From: JBCBWG01 sp038523925
GTDB taxonomy: Bacteria > Pseudomonadota > Alphaproteobacteria > Rhizobiales > Hyphomicrobiaceae
Direction of reading: 5' to 3'
Length of the DNA: 64,000 nucleotides
NCBI GenBank assembly: GCA_038523925.1
Contig: JBCBIY010000005.1
Location: 124,001-188,000, forward strand
Below, piece by piece: positions 17,521 to 25,402 of this stretch. Under the pieces are notes generated by a model that worked only from the letters and a program-made list of their open reading frames with translations, did not search any database and was not told the origin of the DNA. Every line of letters starts with the position of its first letter. Positions within the stretch are counted from its first letter, which is position 1. The translations under genes and the position numbers were made by a program.

Positions 17521-18042
17521 GTGGCACATCTTCCGCTGAAAATCCTTGTCGTCTGCACCGGCAATTCTGCGCGCAGTATAATCGGTGAAGCGCTCTTTAA
17601 CGCGCAGCCCAAGGAGCGGATGCGTGCTTTCAGCGCCGGCGCCGCACCGACCGGTAGGGTTAATCCGCTGGCGCTTGAAACGCTTGGCGCCCACGGCCTG
17701 GCAACGGCTGGATATGCTTCGAAGTCGTGGTCTGACTTCTCGCGCGATGACGGGCCGTCACTCGACCTGATGGTGACGGTCTGCGATTCCGCGGCGAACG
17801 AGCCGTGCCCCTACATTCCGGGCGCACCAGCCGCCGTCCACTGGGGCGTGCCCGACCCGGCTGGCATCGACCAACTCGACGACGCCCGTGCAGCCTTTGA
17901 AGACGTGTTCACTACCTTCAGCGCGCGCGTGGCAGCCGCAGCCGCTCTGCCGCTCGGCGACCTCGATCTTGCGGAGATCCGAACTGAGTTTGCGCGCATC
18001 GCAGATGAGATCCCGCATGTCCCATCGAGGGCGGGCGCATGA
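17521..18042 (+). CDS. arsC: low-molecular-weight phosphatase / arsenate reductase (ArsC, thioredoxin-coupled type)
   Basis: A 173-residue protein of the low-molecular-weight tyrosine phosphatase fold. It carries the P-loop VCTGNSARS (about residues 11-19), the form seen in arsenate reductases, plus VTVCDSAANEPCPYIPG and HWGVPDPA, both typical of ArsC of this class. It would reduce arsenate to arsenite using Cys12 and the later cysteines. The start is GTG 17521, with only a weak AGGC element upstream, so translation may be modest or the start slightly different. Its stop overlaps the aquaporin start by four bases (ATGA), implying coupled translation. That pairing supports an arsenic role over a general phosphatase. 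Confidence 0.8.
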   Translation: MAHLPLKILVVCTGNSARSIIGEALFNAQPKERMRAFSAGAAPTGRVNPLALETLGAHGLATAGYASKSWSDFSRDDGPSLDLMVTVCDSAANEPCPYIPGAPAAVHWGVPDPAGIDQLDDARAAFEDVFTTFSARVAAAAALPLGDLDLAEIRTEFARIADEIPHVPSRAGA

Positions 18043-18716
18043 GCGCGGCACGCCGCCGCCTGGCAGCAGAGGCGCTGGGCACAGGGCTGCTGGTCGCGAC
18101 CGTCGTCGGCTCCGGCATCATGGCGGCGAAGCTCGCCAGCGGGAACATTGCGCTTGCCTTGCTCGCCAACGCCATCGCGACCGGGGCCATCCTGGTCGTC
18201 CTCATCACGATCCTGGGGCCGGTCTCAGGCGCTCATTTCAATCCCGTCGTCTCTCTCGTCTTCTGGCTCCGCAAAGACCTGAGCGACGGCGAAGCTTTGG
18301 GGTTCATCATTGCGCAGATCGCTGGCGGCGTCGCCGGGACGCTTGCAGCCCACCTCATGTTCGACGTCGCGACGCTGCAATTGTCGAGCACACTTAGGAC
18401 CGGCGGCGCGCAGTGGTTTTCAGAAGTGATCGCAGCGTTTGGACTTCTGCTCACGATCCTCGGCTGTGTCCGCTATAAGCCGGACTTCGTCGCGAGCGCC
18501 GTCGGCCTCTACATCACGTCGGCCTATTGGTTCACAGCCTCCACAAGCTTCGCCAATCCGGCCGTCACCATCGCCCGCGGGTTCACCGACACGTTCGCCG
18601 GCATCCGCCCGCTCGACGTGCCGATCTTTATCGTCGCGCAGATTGTGGGTGCGGTCCTCGCGCTGGCAGTCGCCAAGGCATTGTTTACGACCGACGCGGA
18701 CGCCGGCGCGGGCTGA
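18039..18716 (+). CDS. MIP-family aquaporin/aquaglyceroporin, AqpS-like
   Basis: A 225-residue channel with six predicted helices and the two half-helix motifs: first HFNPVVS (NPV instead of NPA, about residues 66-72) and second FANPAVT (about 170-176). In rhizobia an aquaglyceroporin (AqpS) sits in the ars operon and lets arsenite made by ArsC flow out. The four-base overlap with arsC here points to the same job, although I infer this from context. No arsR, arsB/acr3 or arsH is adjacent. An 8-bp inverted repeat (18736-18743/18757-18764) just past the stop may end the transcript. Confidence 0.85.
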   Translation: MSAARRRLAAEALGTGLLVATVVGSGIMAAKLASGNIALALLANAIATGAILVVLITILGPVSGAHFNPVVSLVFWLRKDLSDGEALGFIIAQIAGGVAGTLAAHLMFDVATLQLSSTLRTGGAQWFSEVIAAFGLLLTILGCVRYKPDFVASAVGLYITSAYWFTASTSFANPAVTIARGFTDTFAGIRPLDVPIFIVAQIVGAVLALAVAKALFTTDADAGAG

Positions 18717-18735
18717 CGTGTTGACGCTGGGGTTT

Positions 18736-18764
18736 GCGGGGCGATTGCGCGGCAGCCGCCCCGC
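18736..18764 (+). terminator. GC-rich hairpin after aqpS-like gene
   Basis: GCGGGGCG (18736-18743) pairs with CGCCCCGC (18757-18764), a perfect 8-bp stem with a 13-base loop, 19 bases past the aquaporin stop and before lpdA. It lacks a T tract, so termination by it alone is uncertain. Confidence 0.3.
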
Positions 18765-18816
18765 CCGCTAGGTTGAAGCCTAACCAACCCCATCCGTAGC
18801 GCCCGAGGCCGGTCCC

Positions 18817-20253
18817 ATGAGTTCGTATGATGTCCTGATCATTGGTGCAGGTCCCGGCGGGTACGTGACCGCCATCAGAGCCGCGCAGCTCGGCCTCAAG
18901 ACCGCGATCGTCGAGCGCGAACATCTGGGCGGCATCTGCCTCAACTGGGGCTGTATCCCCACGAAGGCGCTGCTGCGGACAGCCGAGATCTATCACTACG
19001 CCCAGAACGCGAAGGACTACGGCCTGACGCTCGATGGCAAGATGACGTTCGACACTGACGCCGTCGTCGGCCGCTCCCGCGGCGTGTCGGGTCAATTGAA
19101 CGGCGGCGTCGGCTACCTTCTGAAAAAGAACAAGGTCGACGTCATTTGGGGCGAAGCGTTCATCGAGAAGCCGGGCAAGGTGATCGTCGGCGAGCGCAAG
19201 AAAGATGCGGTCCAGCCCGCTCATCCGGACCCCAAAGGCACGCTTGGCCACGGCACGTATGAGGCCAAGCACATCATCGTGGCGACCGGTGCGCGGCCGC
19301 GCGTCCTGCCGGGCATCGAGCCCGACGGCGATGCGATCTGGACGTACTTCGAGGCGATGGTGCCGAAGACGATGCCGAAGTCGTTGATCGTCATGGGCTC
19401 CGGCGCGATCGGTATCGAGTTTGCTTCGTTTTACCGGACGATGGGCGCGGAGGTGACGGTCGTCGAACTGATGGACCAGATCCTGCCCGTCGAAGACGCA
19501 GAGATCGCCAAGATGGCGCGCAAGCGGTTCGAAGCGCAGGGCATGAAGATCTTGACCGGCGCCAAGGTCACGCAGGTCGAGAAGGGCAACGGTCACGTCA
19601 CCGCGACCATCGAGGCGGGCGGCAAGACGGAGACGATCACCGCGGAAAAGCTGATCTCAGCCGTCGGTGTCGTCGGCAACATCGAAAACCTGGGCCTGGA
19701 AAAACTGGGCGTCAAAACCGACCGCGGCTGTGTCGTCACCGATGGCCTCGGCAAGACCAGCGTTGACGGCATCTACGCGATCGGTGATGTCGCGGGCCCG
19801 CCGATGCTGGCACACAAGGCCGAGCATGAAGGCGTGATCTGCGTCGAGGGCATCAAGGGCCTCGACGTGCACCCGATGGACAAACTGAAGATCCCGGGCT
19901 GCACCTATTGCCACCCGCAGGTCGCAGCCGTCGGACTGACGGAAGAGAAGGCGAAGGACGCAGGCTACAAGCTGAAGGTCGGTCGCTTTCAGTTCCGCGG
20001 CAACGGTAAGGCGATCGCGCTTGGCGAGCCTGAAGGCATGGTCAAAACGATTTTTGACGAGAAGACCGGCCAGCTTCTCGGCGCGCATATGATTGGCGCG
20101 GAGGTGACCGAACTGATCCAGGGCTTCGTCGTCGCGATGCAACTTGAGACAACTGAAGAAGACCTGATGCACACAGTCTTCCCGCACCCGACGCTGTCAG
20201 AGATGATGCACGAAAGCGTCCTCGACGCCTACGACCGCGTCATCCACATGTAG
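18817..20253 (+). CDS. lpdA: dihydrolipoyl dehydrogenase (E3)
   Basis: Reoxidises the dihydrolipoyl arm of 2-oxoacid dehydrogenase complexes using FAD and NAD+. The 478-residue protein has the FAD site IIGAGPGGYVTAIRAAQLG (residues 8-26), the redox disulfide GGICLNWGCIPTK (Cys41 and Cys46), the NAD site VMGSGAIGIEFASFY, the second FAD contact IYAIGDVAGPPMLAHKA and the C-terminal active-site HPHPTLSE (His457). In many relatives lpdA closes a pdhAB-aceF operon; here the preceding genes are arsC-aqpS instead, so the E1/E2 partners are elsewhere (the AceE-like E1 is 12 kb upstream). lipA follows after two accessory genes. Confidence 0.96.
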   Translation: MSSYDVLIIGAGPGGYVTAIRAAQLGLKTAIVEREHLGGICLNWGCIPTKALLRTAEIYHYAQNAKDYGLTLDGKMTFDTDAVVGRSRGVSGQLNGGVGYLLKKNKVDVIWGEAFIEKPGKVIVGERKKDAVQPAHPDPKGTLGHGTYEAKHIIVATGARPRVLPGIEPDGDAIWTYFEAMVPKTMPKSLIVMGSGAIGIEFASFYRTMGAEVTVVELMDQILPVEDAEIAKMARKRFEAQGMKILTGAKVTQVEKGNGHVTATIEAGGKTETITAEKLISAVGVVGNIENLGLEKLGVKTDRGCVVTDGLGKTSVDGIYAIGDVAGPPMLAHKAEHEGVICVEGIKGLDVHPMDKLKIPGCTYCHPQVAAVGLTEEKAKDAGYKLKVGRFQFRGNGKAIALGEPEGMVKTIFDEKTGQLLGAHMIGAEVTELIQGFVVAMQLETTEEDLMHTVFPHPTLSEMMHESVLDAYDRVIHM

Positions 20254-20271
20254 AGGGGCGGGCGCAGACGC

Positions 20272-20766
20272 CTAAGCCGCCAACAGCGCGTCGATGTCGA
20301 GGGTGAGGCCAGTGGTCCCAAGCGGCTGGTGGCGGGCCGCGTGTTCGTTCTTGGCAAGGCCATTCCCCGCGGCGGCGTCACGCACGAAGCGAACGACCAT
20401 CCGGTGTGCCGGATCGACAATCATGTAGTGGGCGATCGTCGGCCGGGTGAAATACCCGATCAGTTTGGCCGATAGATCGCTGTGCCGCGTCGATGGCGGC
20501 AACACTTCGCAAACGACGATAGGGTTCGGCACTTCGAGCGTCTCGTCTGGCAGACGCGGGCCTTCATGGACGAGACAGTCCGGTTCGTATGCGGTGTGTT
20601 CGTCAATCCGGATCGTCGCGCCGTCCGGCAGCACGAACTGGTCCTGGTTGGATCGCGCGGCTGCTGGTTCATGGCCGGTACGCAAGCAAACGTTCAGCGC
20701 GCCCGGCCAGTCGGGCGTACGCAGGCCACTGAATCGGTTAACATGTGCCTTGCCACGGAGGGACAC
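20272..20766 (-). pseudogene. Uma2-family (PD-(D/E)XK-like) protein, N-terminally truncated
   Basis: The C-terminal part is clearly Uma2-like: TIRIDEHTAYEPDCLVHEG, NPIVVCEVLPPSTRHSDLSAKL and YFTRPTIAHYMIVDPAHRMV carry the nuclease-like core acids (Asp of EPD and Glu of CEVLPPS). Family members are normally about 185-200 residues with an N-terminal helix and a LIDGE-type strand; here the homologous part starts only about 40 residues into a 164-codon frame from GTG 20766. The preceding residues look unrelated, and the frame upstream is antisense to the next gene. I read it as a truncated remnant, perhaps cut when the GlsB-type gene was placed beside it. It is tail-to-tail with lpdA. Confidence 0.6.
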
Positions 20767-21021
20767 ATGAACGGAAACACGCAGCAGATCGTCGTCTTTC
20801 TGGTGATCGGTTTGGTCGCGGGCTGGCTCGCGAGCTTCATCATTGGCGGTGGCGGGCTCATCCAATACCTGTTCTCGGGCGTCATTGGCGCCTTCGTTGG
20901 CGGCTTTCTGCTGAGTGCGGTCGGCTTGAACCTCGGCATCAAGAACGCACTTCTGTCGCAGATCGTCCAAGCAACCATCGGCGCGATCGTGGTCGTCCTC
21001 GTCGCGCGACTGATTGCCTAA
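20767..21021 (+). CDS. GlsB/YeaQ/YmgE-family small membrane protein
   Basis: An 84-residue, very hydrophobic protein with three predicted helices: QIVVFLVIGLVAGWLASFII, then a glycine-rich turn and LFSGVIGAFVGGFLLSAVGL, then LLSQIVQATIGAIVVVLVA. This is the transglycosylase-associated protein family, named from sequence; its molecular function is not established, though members are often stress-induced. GGAGGG at 20757-20762 gives a good ribosome-binding site. It lies between the truncated Uma2 gene and lipA. Confidence 0.85.
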   Translation: MNGNTQQIVVFLVIGLVAGWLASFIIGGGGLIQYLFSGVIGAFVGGFLLSAVGLNLGIKNALLSQIVQATIGAIVVVLVARLIA

Positions 21022-21122
21022 CCATTCGGCGGCTTCTGGCGCACCTCAGACCGCCGGCGGGGTTGATCGTGCTTGCTGAGCGCGCCACATCTGATGTGTC
21101 GTTCCTGCAATAAGCACGCGCA

Positions 21123-22094
21123 ATGGTCACACTGGTCGACAAGACCCCAGACAGCACCCGTCCGAGGCATCCCGAGAAGGCCAAGCGGCCCGAGACGCCG
21201 CGGCTTGAAAAGCCGGATTGGATCCGCGTCCGCGCTCCGGTCTCGCCGGTTTACCGCGAGACACAGGCGATCGTGCGCGCGAACAACCTCACGACGGTTT
21301 GCGAAGAAGCCGGTTGCCCGAACATCGGCGAGTGCTGGGCTGAACGCCACGCCACCATGATGATCATGGGCGACACGTGCACCCGCGCCTGTGCCTTCTG
21401 CAACGTGCGCACCGGCATGCCGGACGCGCTCGATCCGAACGAACCTGAGAACGTCGCAACTGCGGTCGCACAGCTCGGGCTCAAGCACGTCGTCATCACG
21501 TCAGTCGATCGCGACGATCTTGCCGACGGCGGTGCGCAGCACTTCGCTGACGTCATCATTGCGATCCGTGACCGATCGCCTGCGACCACGATCGAGATCC
21601 TGACGCCGGACTTCCTGCGCAAGGATGGCGCGCTCGAAGTCGTCGTGGCGGCCAAGCCCGATGTTTTCAATCACAACCTGGAGACTGTGCCGGGGCTTTA
21701 CCTCGCGATACGGCCTGGCGCGCGGTACTTCCATTCTCTGCGCCTGCTGCAGCGGGTCAAAGAGCTTGACCCACACATTTTCACCAAGTCGGGAATCATG
21801 GTCGGGTTGGGTGAACAGCGCAGTGAGGTTTTGCAGGTGATGGATGATCTGAGGTCCGCCGACGTCGATTTTCTGACGATCGGGCAGTACCTACAGCCGA
21901 CGCGCCGGCACGCCGAACTCAAACGCTACGTGACCCCGGATGAATTCAAGGGCTACGAGCAGACCGCCTTCGCCAAGGGGTTCCTGATGGTCTCCGCGTC
22001 GCCGCTGACGCGATCGTCGTATCACGCCGGCGACGACTTCGTGCGGCTGTGGGCTGCACGCCAAGCCGCACTCGCAGGTGCCTCGCCCGAATGA
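21123..22094 (+). CDS. lipA: lipoyl synthase
   Basis: Radical-SAM enzyme that inserts two sulfur atoms into protein-bound octanoyl groups to make lipoate, needed by pyruvate, oxoglutarate and glycine-cleavage complexes. The 323-residue protein shows the auxiliary cluster cysteines (TTVCEEAGCPNIGECW), the radical-SAM CTRACAFC motif and the conserved ending MVSASPLTRSSYHA, which holds the RSSYHA serine ligand. ATG 21123 opens the frame. Its stop overlaps the coq10-like gene by four bases, as in many alphaproteobacteria. Its position downstream of lpdA matches its role in the same complexes. Confidence 0.97.
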   Translation: MVTLVDKTPDSTRPRHPEKAKRPETPRLEKPDWIRVRAPVSPVYRETQAIVRANNLTTVCEEAGCPNIGECWAERHATMMIMGDTCTRACAFCNVRTGMPDALDPNEPENVATAVAQLGLKHVVITSVDRDDLADGGAQHFADVIIAIRDRSPATTIEILTPDFLRKDGALEVVVAAKPDVFNHNLETVPGLYLAIRPGARYFHSLRLLQRVKELDPHIFTKSGIMVGLGEQRSEVLQVMDDLRSADVDFLTIGQYLQPTRRHAELKRYVTPDEFKGYEQTAFAKGFLMVSASPLTRSSYHAGDDFVRLWAARQAALAGASPE

Positions 22095-22588
22095 AGCGCT
22101 TCAAAGTCAAACGCCGTGTGAAGTTTACGCCGCAGCAGATGTATGCGCTCGTCGCCGACGTCGATCGCTATCCGGAGTTCCTGCCGCTGTGCGAGGGCAT
22201 GCGCGTTCGCGGCCGGCGCGAGACGGAGACGGGCGAAGTTCTCATCGCGGACATGACGATGGGGTACAAAGCGATCCGCGAGACGATCTCAAGCCGCGTG
22301 ACGCTGACGCCGTCGGAGCCGCTGGTCACCGTGCGGTATCTCGAAGGCCCGTTCTCTGAGATGGAAAACCGCTGGCGGTTTATCGAAGCCGATGACGGCG
22401 GCTGCGAGGTCGAGTTCTACATGGCCTACGCGGTCAGCAACCCGATGCTGAGCTTTCTGGTGTCGCAGCTCTTCGACAAAGCCTTCCGCCGCTTCGCCCA
22501 CGCGTTTGAGGTGCGCGCGAAAGATGTCTACGGCACCGCGGACCGCTCAGGCGACGTGCCTGATGCGACGCCAGAACCCACGGGCTAG
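22091..22588 (+). CDS. Coq10/RatA-type START-domain protein
   Basis: A 165-residue polyketide-cyclase/START-like lipid-binding protein. The opening MKRFKVKRRVKFTPQQMYALVADVDRYPEFLPLC is the family signature, followed by MTMGYKAIRETISSRVTL and a C-terminal helix. Mitochondrial Coq10 is needed for ubiquinone function in respiration. The E. coli relative is named RatA, with a proposed ribosome effect that is less certain. It is translationally coupled to lipA by an ATGA overlap. Confidence 0.88.
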   Translation: MKRFKVKRRVKFTPQQMYALVADVDRYPEFLPLCEGMRVRGRRETETGEVLIADMTMGYKAIRETISSRVTLTPSEPLVTVRYLEGPFSEMENRWRFIEADDGGCEVEFYMAYAVSNPMLSFLVSQLFDKAFRRFAHAFEVRAKDVYGTADRSGDVPDATPEPTG

Positions 22589-22602
22589 ATAAGCTGGATC
22601 AG

Positions 22603-22911
22603 CTAGCAGCCTTTCTGGCGCTCGATCCGGCGGAGCTTCCTGACAATCGACTTTAGGCGTTGCGGCATGCGGCCGTAGGGTGGGCGGCAGCCGCGGCCAA
22701 AGACGGAAATAGCGCGCTGGGTCTTAAAGCAATGCCCGCGCTGCGCGAAGATCGCGTTGCGTTCATACCAGAGCTGACTGCACGACATCTCGTAATAGGG
22801 GCCGTCGTCGCCGGCACGCGCACTGTCCATGCTCAAAAAGCTGACCGAAGCAAACGCCATCGCGATCGCTGCAACCGTCGCTACCTGCAACCCTGAAGTA
22901 CCGGAGCGCAT
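22603..22911 (-). CDS. small exported YARHG-like protein
   Basis: A 102-residue exported protein: signal peptide (VATVAAIAMAFASVSFLSM, cleavage near ARA) then a compact domain YYEMSCSQLWYERNAIFAQRG.CFKTQRAISVFGRGCRPPYG. This matches the pattern of YARHG-type domains (SC.xLWYERNxIF..xGYCF) common in rhizobial exported proteins; function unknown. Four cysteines suggest disulfides. The start ATG 22911 follows AAAGGGACTAGGA. It is convergent with the coq10-like gene, and a 6-bp dyad (22928-22944) lies just upstream. Confidence 0.7.
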   Translation of the reverse strand: MRSGTSGLQVATVAAIAMAFASVSFLSMDSARAGDDGPYYEMSCSQLWYERNAIFAQRGHCFKTQRAISVFGRGCRPPYGRMPQRLKSIVRKLRRIERQKGC

Positions 22912-23005
22912 TCCTAGTCCCTTTCGCCTGACGATTTCCGTCAGACGACGTTAGGTCAGGCCGCAGAATACGTCGAGGTCTCCAGATGGGTTCGAGCCTC
23001 GCATG

Positions 23006-23515
23006 CTAACCGCCGGGGTCCAGAGCCTTCCGCATGAGCGCAAGTGCGTCGCGCACGGTTGCGATCCGAACGGCTCCGCGCCCGATGTCGCCATAGGTCT
23101 GTCTGAGGTGGAGCGGCGCGCCGCCGGTTCTCTGGGCTGCGAAGTGGACGAGGCCAACCGGTTTGTCAGCCGTCCCGCCGCCTGGACCCGCGACGCCGCT
23201 GACTGCGACGCCAAGGGCTTGACCTGCACCAGGCACACGCCCCAGCGCGCTGGCGACCATCTCGCGCACGACCGGCTCGCTGACGGCGCCATGCGCCTCA
23301 AGCGTCGCGGCTTCGACGCCAAGGACCGCACGCTTCATCGCATTGGAATACGTGACGAAGCCGCCATCGACGACATCTGACGAGCCAGCAATCTCAGTAA
23401 GTGCGCCGGCAATCAGGCCGCCCGTACAGCTCTCTGCCGTGACGATCTTGAGATCGCGCTCGCGGCACGCCTGCAGCAGTTCGCGCGCCGCCGCCAGAAT
23501 GTCATCGGGATACAT
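23006..23515 (-). CDS. cinA: CinA-family nicotinamide-nucleotide amidohydrolase (PncC type)
   Basis: A 169-residue protein matching only the C-terminal domain of CinA, which in stand-alone form (YgaD/PncC) deamidates nicotinamide mononucleotide to nicotinate mononucleotide in pyridine-nucleotide salvage. Signatures seen: VTAESCTGGLIAGALT (with the catalytic Ser of ESCTGG), GFVTYSNAMKRAVLGV, and GVAVSGVAGPGGGTADKPVGLV. ATG 23515 opens the frame. The coq10-cinA-ispDF neighbourhood is conserved in alphaproteobacteria, here split by a YARHG-like gene and the MarR/enolase-superfamily pair. Confidence 0.9.
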   Translation of the reverse strand: MYPDDILAAARELLQACRERDLKIVTAESCTGGLIAGALTEIAGSSDVVDGGFVTYSNAMKRAVLGVEAATLEAHGAVSEPVVREMVASALGRVPGAGQALGVAVSGVAGPGGGTADKPVGLVHFAAQRTGGAPLHLRQTYGDIGRGAVRIATVRDALALMRKALDPGG

Positions 23516-23614
23516 GACGCGCGGGCTCCATTAACCACCCAAACCAAAACGGGCACTGACACCTGCCCGTAGGTTACTCTGGGTTGGTCGCGGTGCGAAG
23601 CGCGTTTGTCTCGC

Positions 23615-24091
23615 CTAGGCGACGAGACGCTCGGCGTTTTGGAGCAGATCGTCGAGACGCTGCCGGCTATCGCCACCCATCACGCTGACCGCGCGCTGCT
23701 GCGCATCAAGCCAGACCGGGTAGGCCTCCTTAATGACGTTGCGGCCACGGTCCGTCAGATGAAGGCCGCGGCCCCTGCGGCCTGCCGGCGGATCCATGAT
23801 GATCAAGTCAAGCGCCAGCAGACGCTTCAGGTTGCGCGACAGCGTCGACTTCTCAATGTCGAGCGCGAATCCGATCTCAACGGCTGTGATGCCATCGCGG
23901 CTTGCAAGCTGCGTCAGCAGTGTGAACTGGCTTGCGGTGATCCCGTGCGGGCGCATGGCATCATCGTAAACCCGCGTCACGATGCGGCTCAGTTGGCGCA
24001 CGCGCGTTGCGAGGCAAGACGTCGACGTGTTCTCAGCAATCTTGCTGATCTCTTCGGAATCCAGCGACATCGGCTGCGGCATCATATTCAT
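23615..24091 (-). CDS. MarR-family transcriptional regulator
   Basis: A 158-residue winged-helix regulator. The DNA-binding part reads ITASQFTLLTQLASRDGITAVEIGFALDIEKSTLSRNLKRLLALDLI followed by the wing DPPAGRRGRGLHLTDRGRNVI, the classic MarR layout with flanking dimer helices. ATG 24091 (MNMMPQPMSL) is preferred; longer in-frame starts run into the region of the inverted repeat. It is divergent from an enolase-superfamily gene, and a 15-bp inverted repeat sits between them (24112-24164), so autoregulation and control of the neighbour are likely but inferred. The ligand is unknown. Confidence 0.88.
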   Translation of the reverse strand: MNMMPQPMSLDSEEISKIAENTSTSCLATRVRQLSRIVTRVYDDAMRPHGITASQFTLLTQLASRDGITAVEIGFALDIEKSTLSRNLKRLLALDLIIMDPPAGRRGRGLHLTDRGRNVIKEAYPVWLDAQQRAVSVMGGDSRQRLDDLLQNAERLVA

Positions 24092-24111
24092 AAGAGCCCC
24101 CCGGCTTGTTC

Positions 24112-24164
24112 GTATCGTAATGAGCCAACGCACTCGCCGAACCCTGTCGGGCTCATGACGATAC
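24112..24164. promoter_or_regulatory. 15-bp inverted repeat in the marR/enolase-superfamily divergent region
   Basis: GTATCGTAATGAGCC (24112-24126) and GGCTCATGACGATAC (24150-24164) are inverted repeats matching at 14 of 15 positions, separated by 23 bases. They lie 20 bases upstream of the marR start and about 95 bases before the divergent gene. They could be paired operator half-sites or a stem-loop in the marR leader. Confidence 0.65.
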
Positions 24165-24258
24165 AACCCTCTGTTTTCCACATGCATTGATTCGAGAGAT
24201 GTGGGCAAGTTGGGGACAGACGGCTTCAGCGATGGCTCTGACGACGGGGACGGGCGCC

Positions 24259-25401
24259 ATGAAAATTGCTGCGATCACAACGCATGTACTCGAGGCCGGG
24301 CTTGAGACCCCGTTTCATTGGTCGTTCAATCGCGCAACCAGCCGCGGATCGTGCCTTGTGGAAATCACGGCCGACGACGGCACGACCGGCTGGGGCGAGT
24401 GTCTCGGTCCGCCACACCTCAACGCTGCTGTCATAGACGCTTTCCGCCCGCATCTGATTGGCGCTGACCCGCGCGCGACGGATCTCATCTGGCAGACGCT
24501 CTACAATCAGTTCCGCGACCAGGGTCAGAAGGGCCTGACGATCACCGCCATCAGCGGTGTCGACATCGCGCTCTGGGATCTGAAGGGCAAGGCGCTGGGG
24601 CTTCCCTGCGCCGTCCTGATGGGCGGGCCGCTCAGGACCTCGGTGCCGGCGTATGCGACGGGCACGTACCGGCTGCCGGAGGGTGATCCGCTCGACTACA
24701 TCGTCGACGAAGTGCGCGGCTACGTGGCCGAGGGCTTCGGCGCGGTAAAGCTGAAGATCGGCTTTGGCTTCGACCAAGACGTGCCGCTCATTCGGGCCGT
24801 CCGCGATGCGATCGGGCCTGAGGTTGGCCTCATGCTCGATGCCAACCACGGCTATGACGCGATCGAGGCGATTGCCGTCGGCAACGCGGTCGCCGCTTGC
24901 GATATTGGCTGGTTCGAAGAACCCGTCGTGCCGGATGACCTTGGCAGCTATCTCGATGTGAAGGCGCGCCAGCCAATCCCGGTGGCGGGCGGCGAATGCG
25001 AGTACACGCGCTGGGGATTTCGCGAAGTCCTGACGCGCCGGGCGATGGACATCATCCAGCCCGACACGGCCGCAGCCGGTGGTCTCACGGAATGCAAGAA
25101 GATCGCCGACATGGCGACGGCGTTTGGTGTCCGCTACGTGCCACACGTGTGGGGCACGGGCCTTGGGCTCGCAGCCGCCCTCCAGCTCCTCGCCGTACTG
25201 CCTGATCACCCGCCGCGGATTGGCAACCGCGAGCCGCTGCTCGAGTTCGACCGCTCAGAACATCCATTTCGGCAGGCAGTGCTCAAGCATCCAATCGAGC
25301 ATGACAATGGCCGCGTCGCGATCCCGAACGGGCCGGGGCTCGGCATCACGATTGACGAGCAGGCCGTCGCTGACTTCCGAGTTGCGCGGAATGCCGGCTG
25401 A
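24259..25401 (+). CDS. mandelate racemase/muconate-lactonizing enzyme family (enolase superfamily)
   Basis: A 380-residue member of the enolase superfamily, which abstracts a proton alpha to a carboxylate. The fold elements are complete: N-terminal capping domain, then the barrel with KLKIG (Lys164, Lys166), metal ligands Asp194 (LMLDANHG), Glu220 (WFEEPV) and Glu246 (GGECEY), and His296 (VPHVWGTG). Lys/His pairing fits the mandelate racemase subgroup. The substrate (sugar acid or aromatic acid) cannot be told. ATG 24259 (MKIAAITTHVLEAG) matches the family start; the frame is open to 24187. It is divergent from marR and tail-to-tail with ispDF. Confidence 0.85.
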   Translation: MKIAAITTHVLEAGLETPFHWSFNRATSRGSCLVEITADDGTTGWGECLGPPHLNAAVIDAFRPHLIGADPRATDLIWQTLYNQFRDQGQKGLTITAISGVDIALWDLKGKALGLPCAVLMGGPLRTSVPAYATGTYRLPEGDPLDYIVDEVRGYVAEGFGAVKLKIGFGFDQDVPLIRAVRDAIGPEVGLMLDANHGYDAIEAIAVGNAVAACDIGWFEEPVVPDDLGSYLDVKARQPIPVAGGECEYTRWGFREVLTRRAMDIIQPDTAAAGGLTECKKIADMATAFGVRYVPHVWGTGLGLAAALQLLAVLPDHPPRIGNREPLLEFDRSEHPFRQAVLKHPIEHDNGRVAIPNGPGLGITIDEQAVADFRVARNAG

Positions 25402-25402
25402 T

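Noticed and set aside
22980..23000. GGTTCGAGCC resembling a tRNA T-loop
   Set aside because: No acceptor, D or anticodon arms can be folded around it and no CCA end follows.
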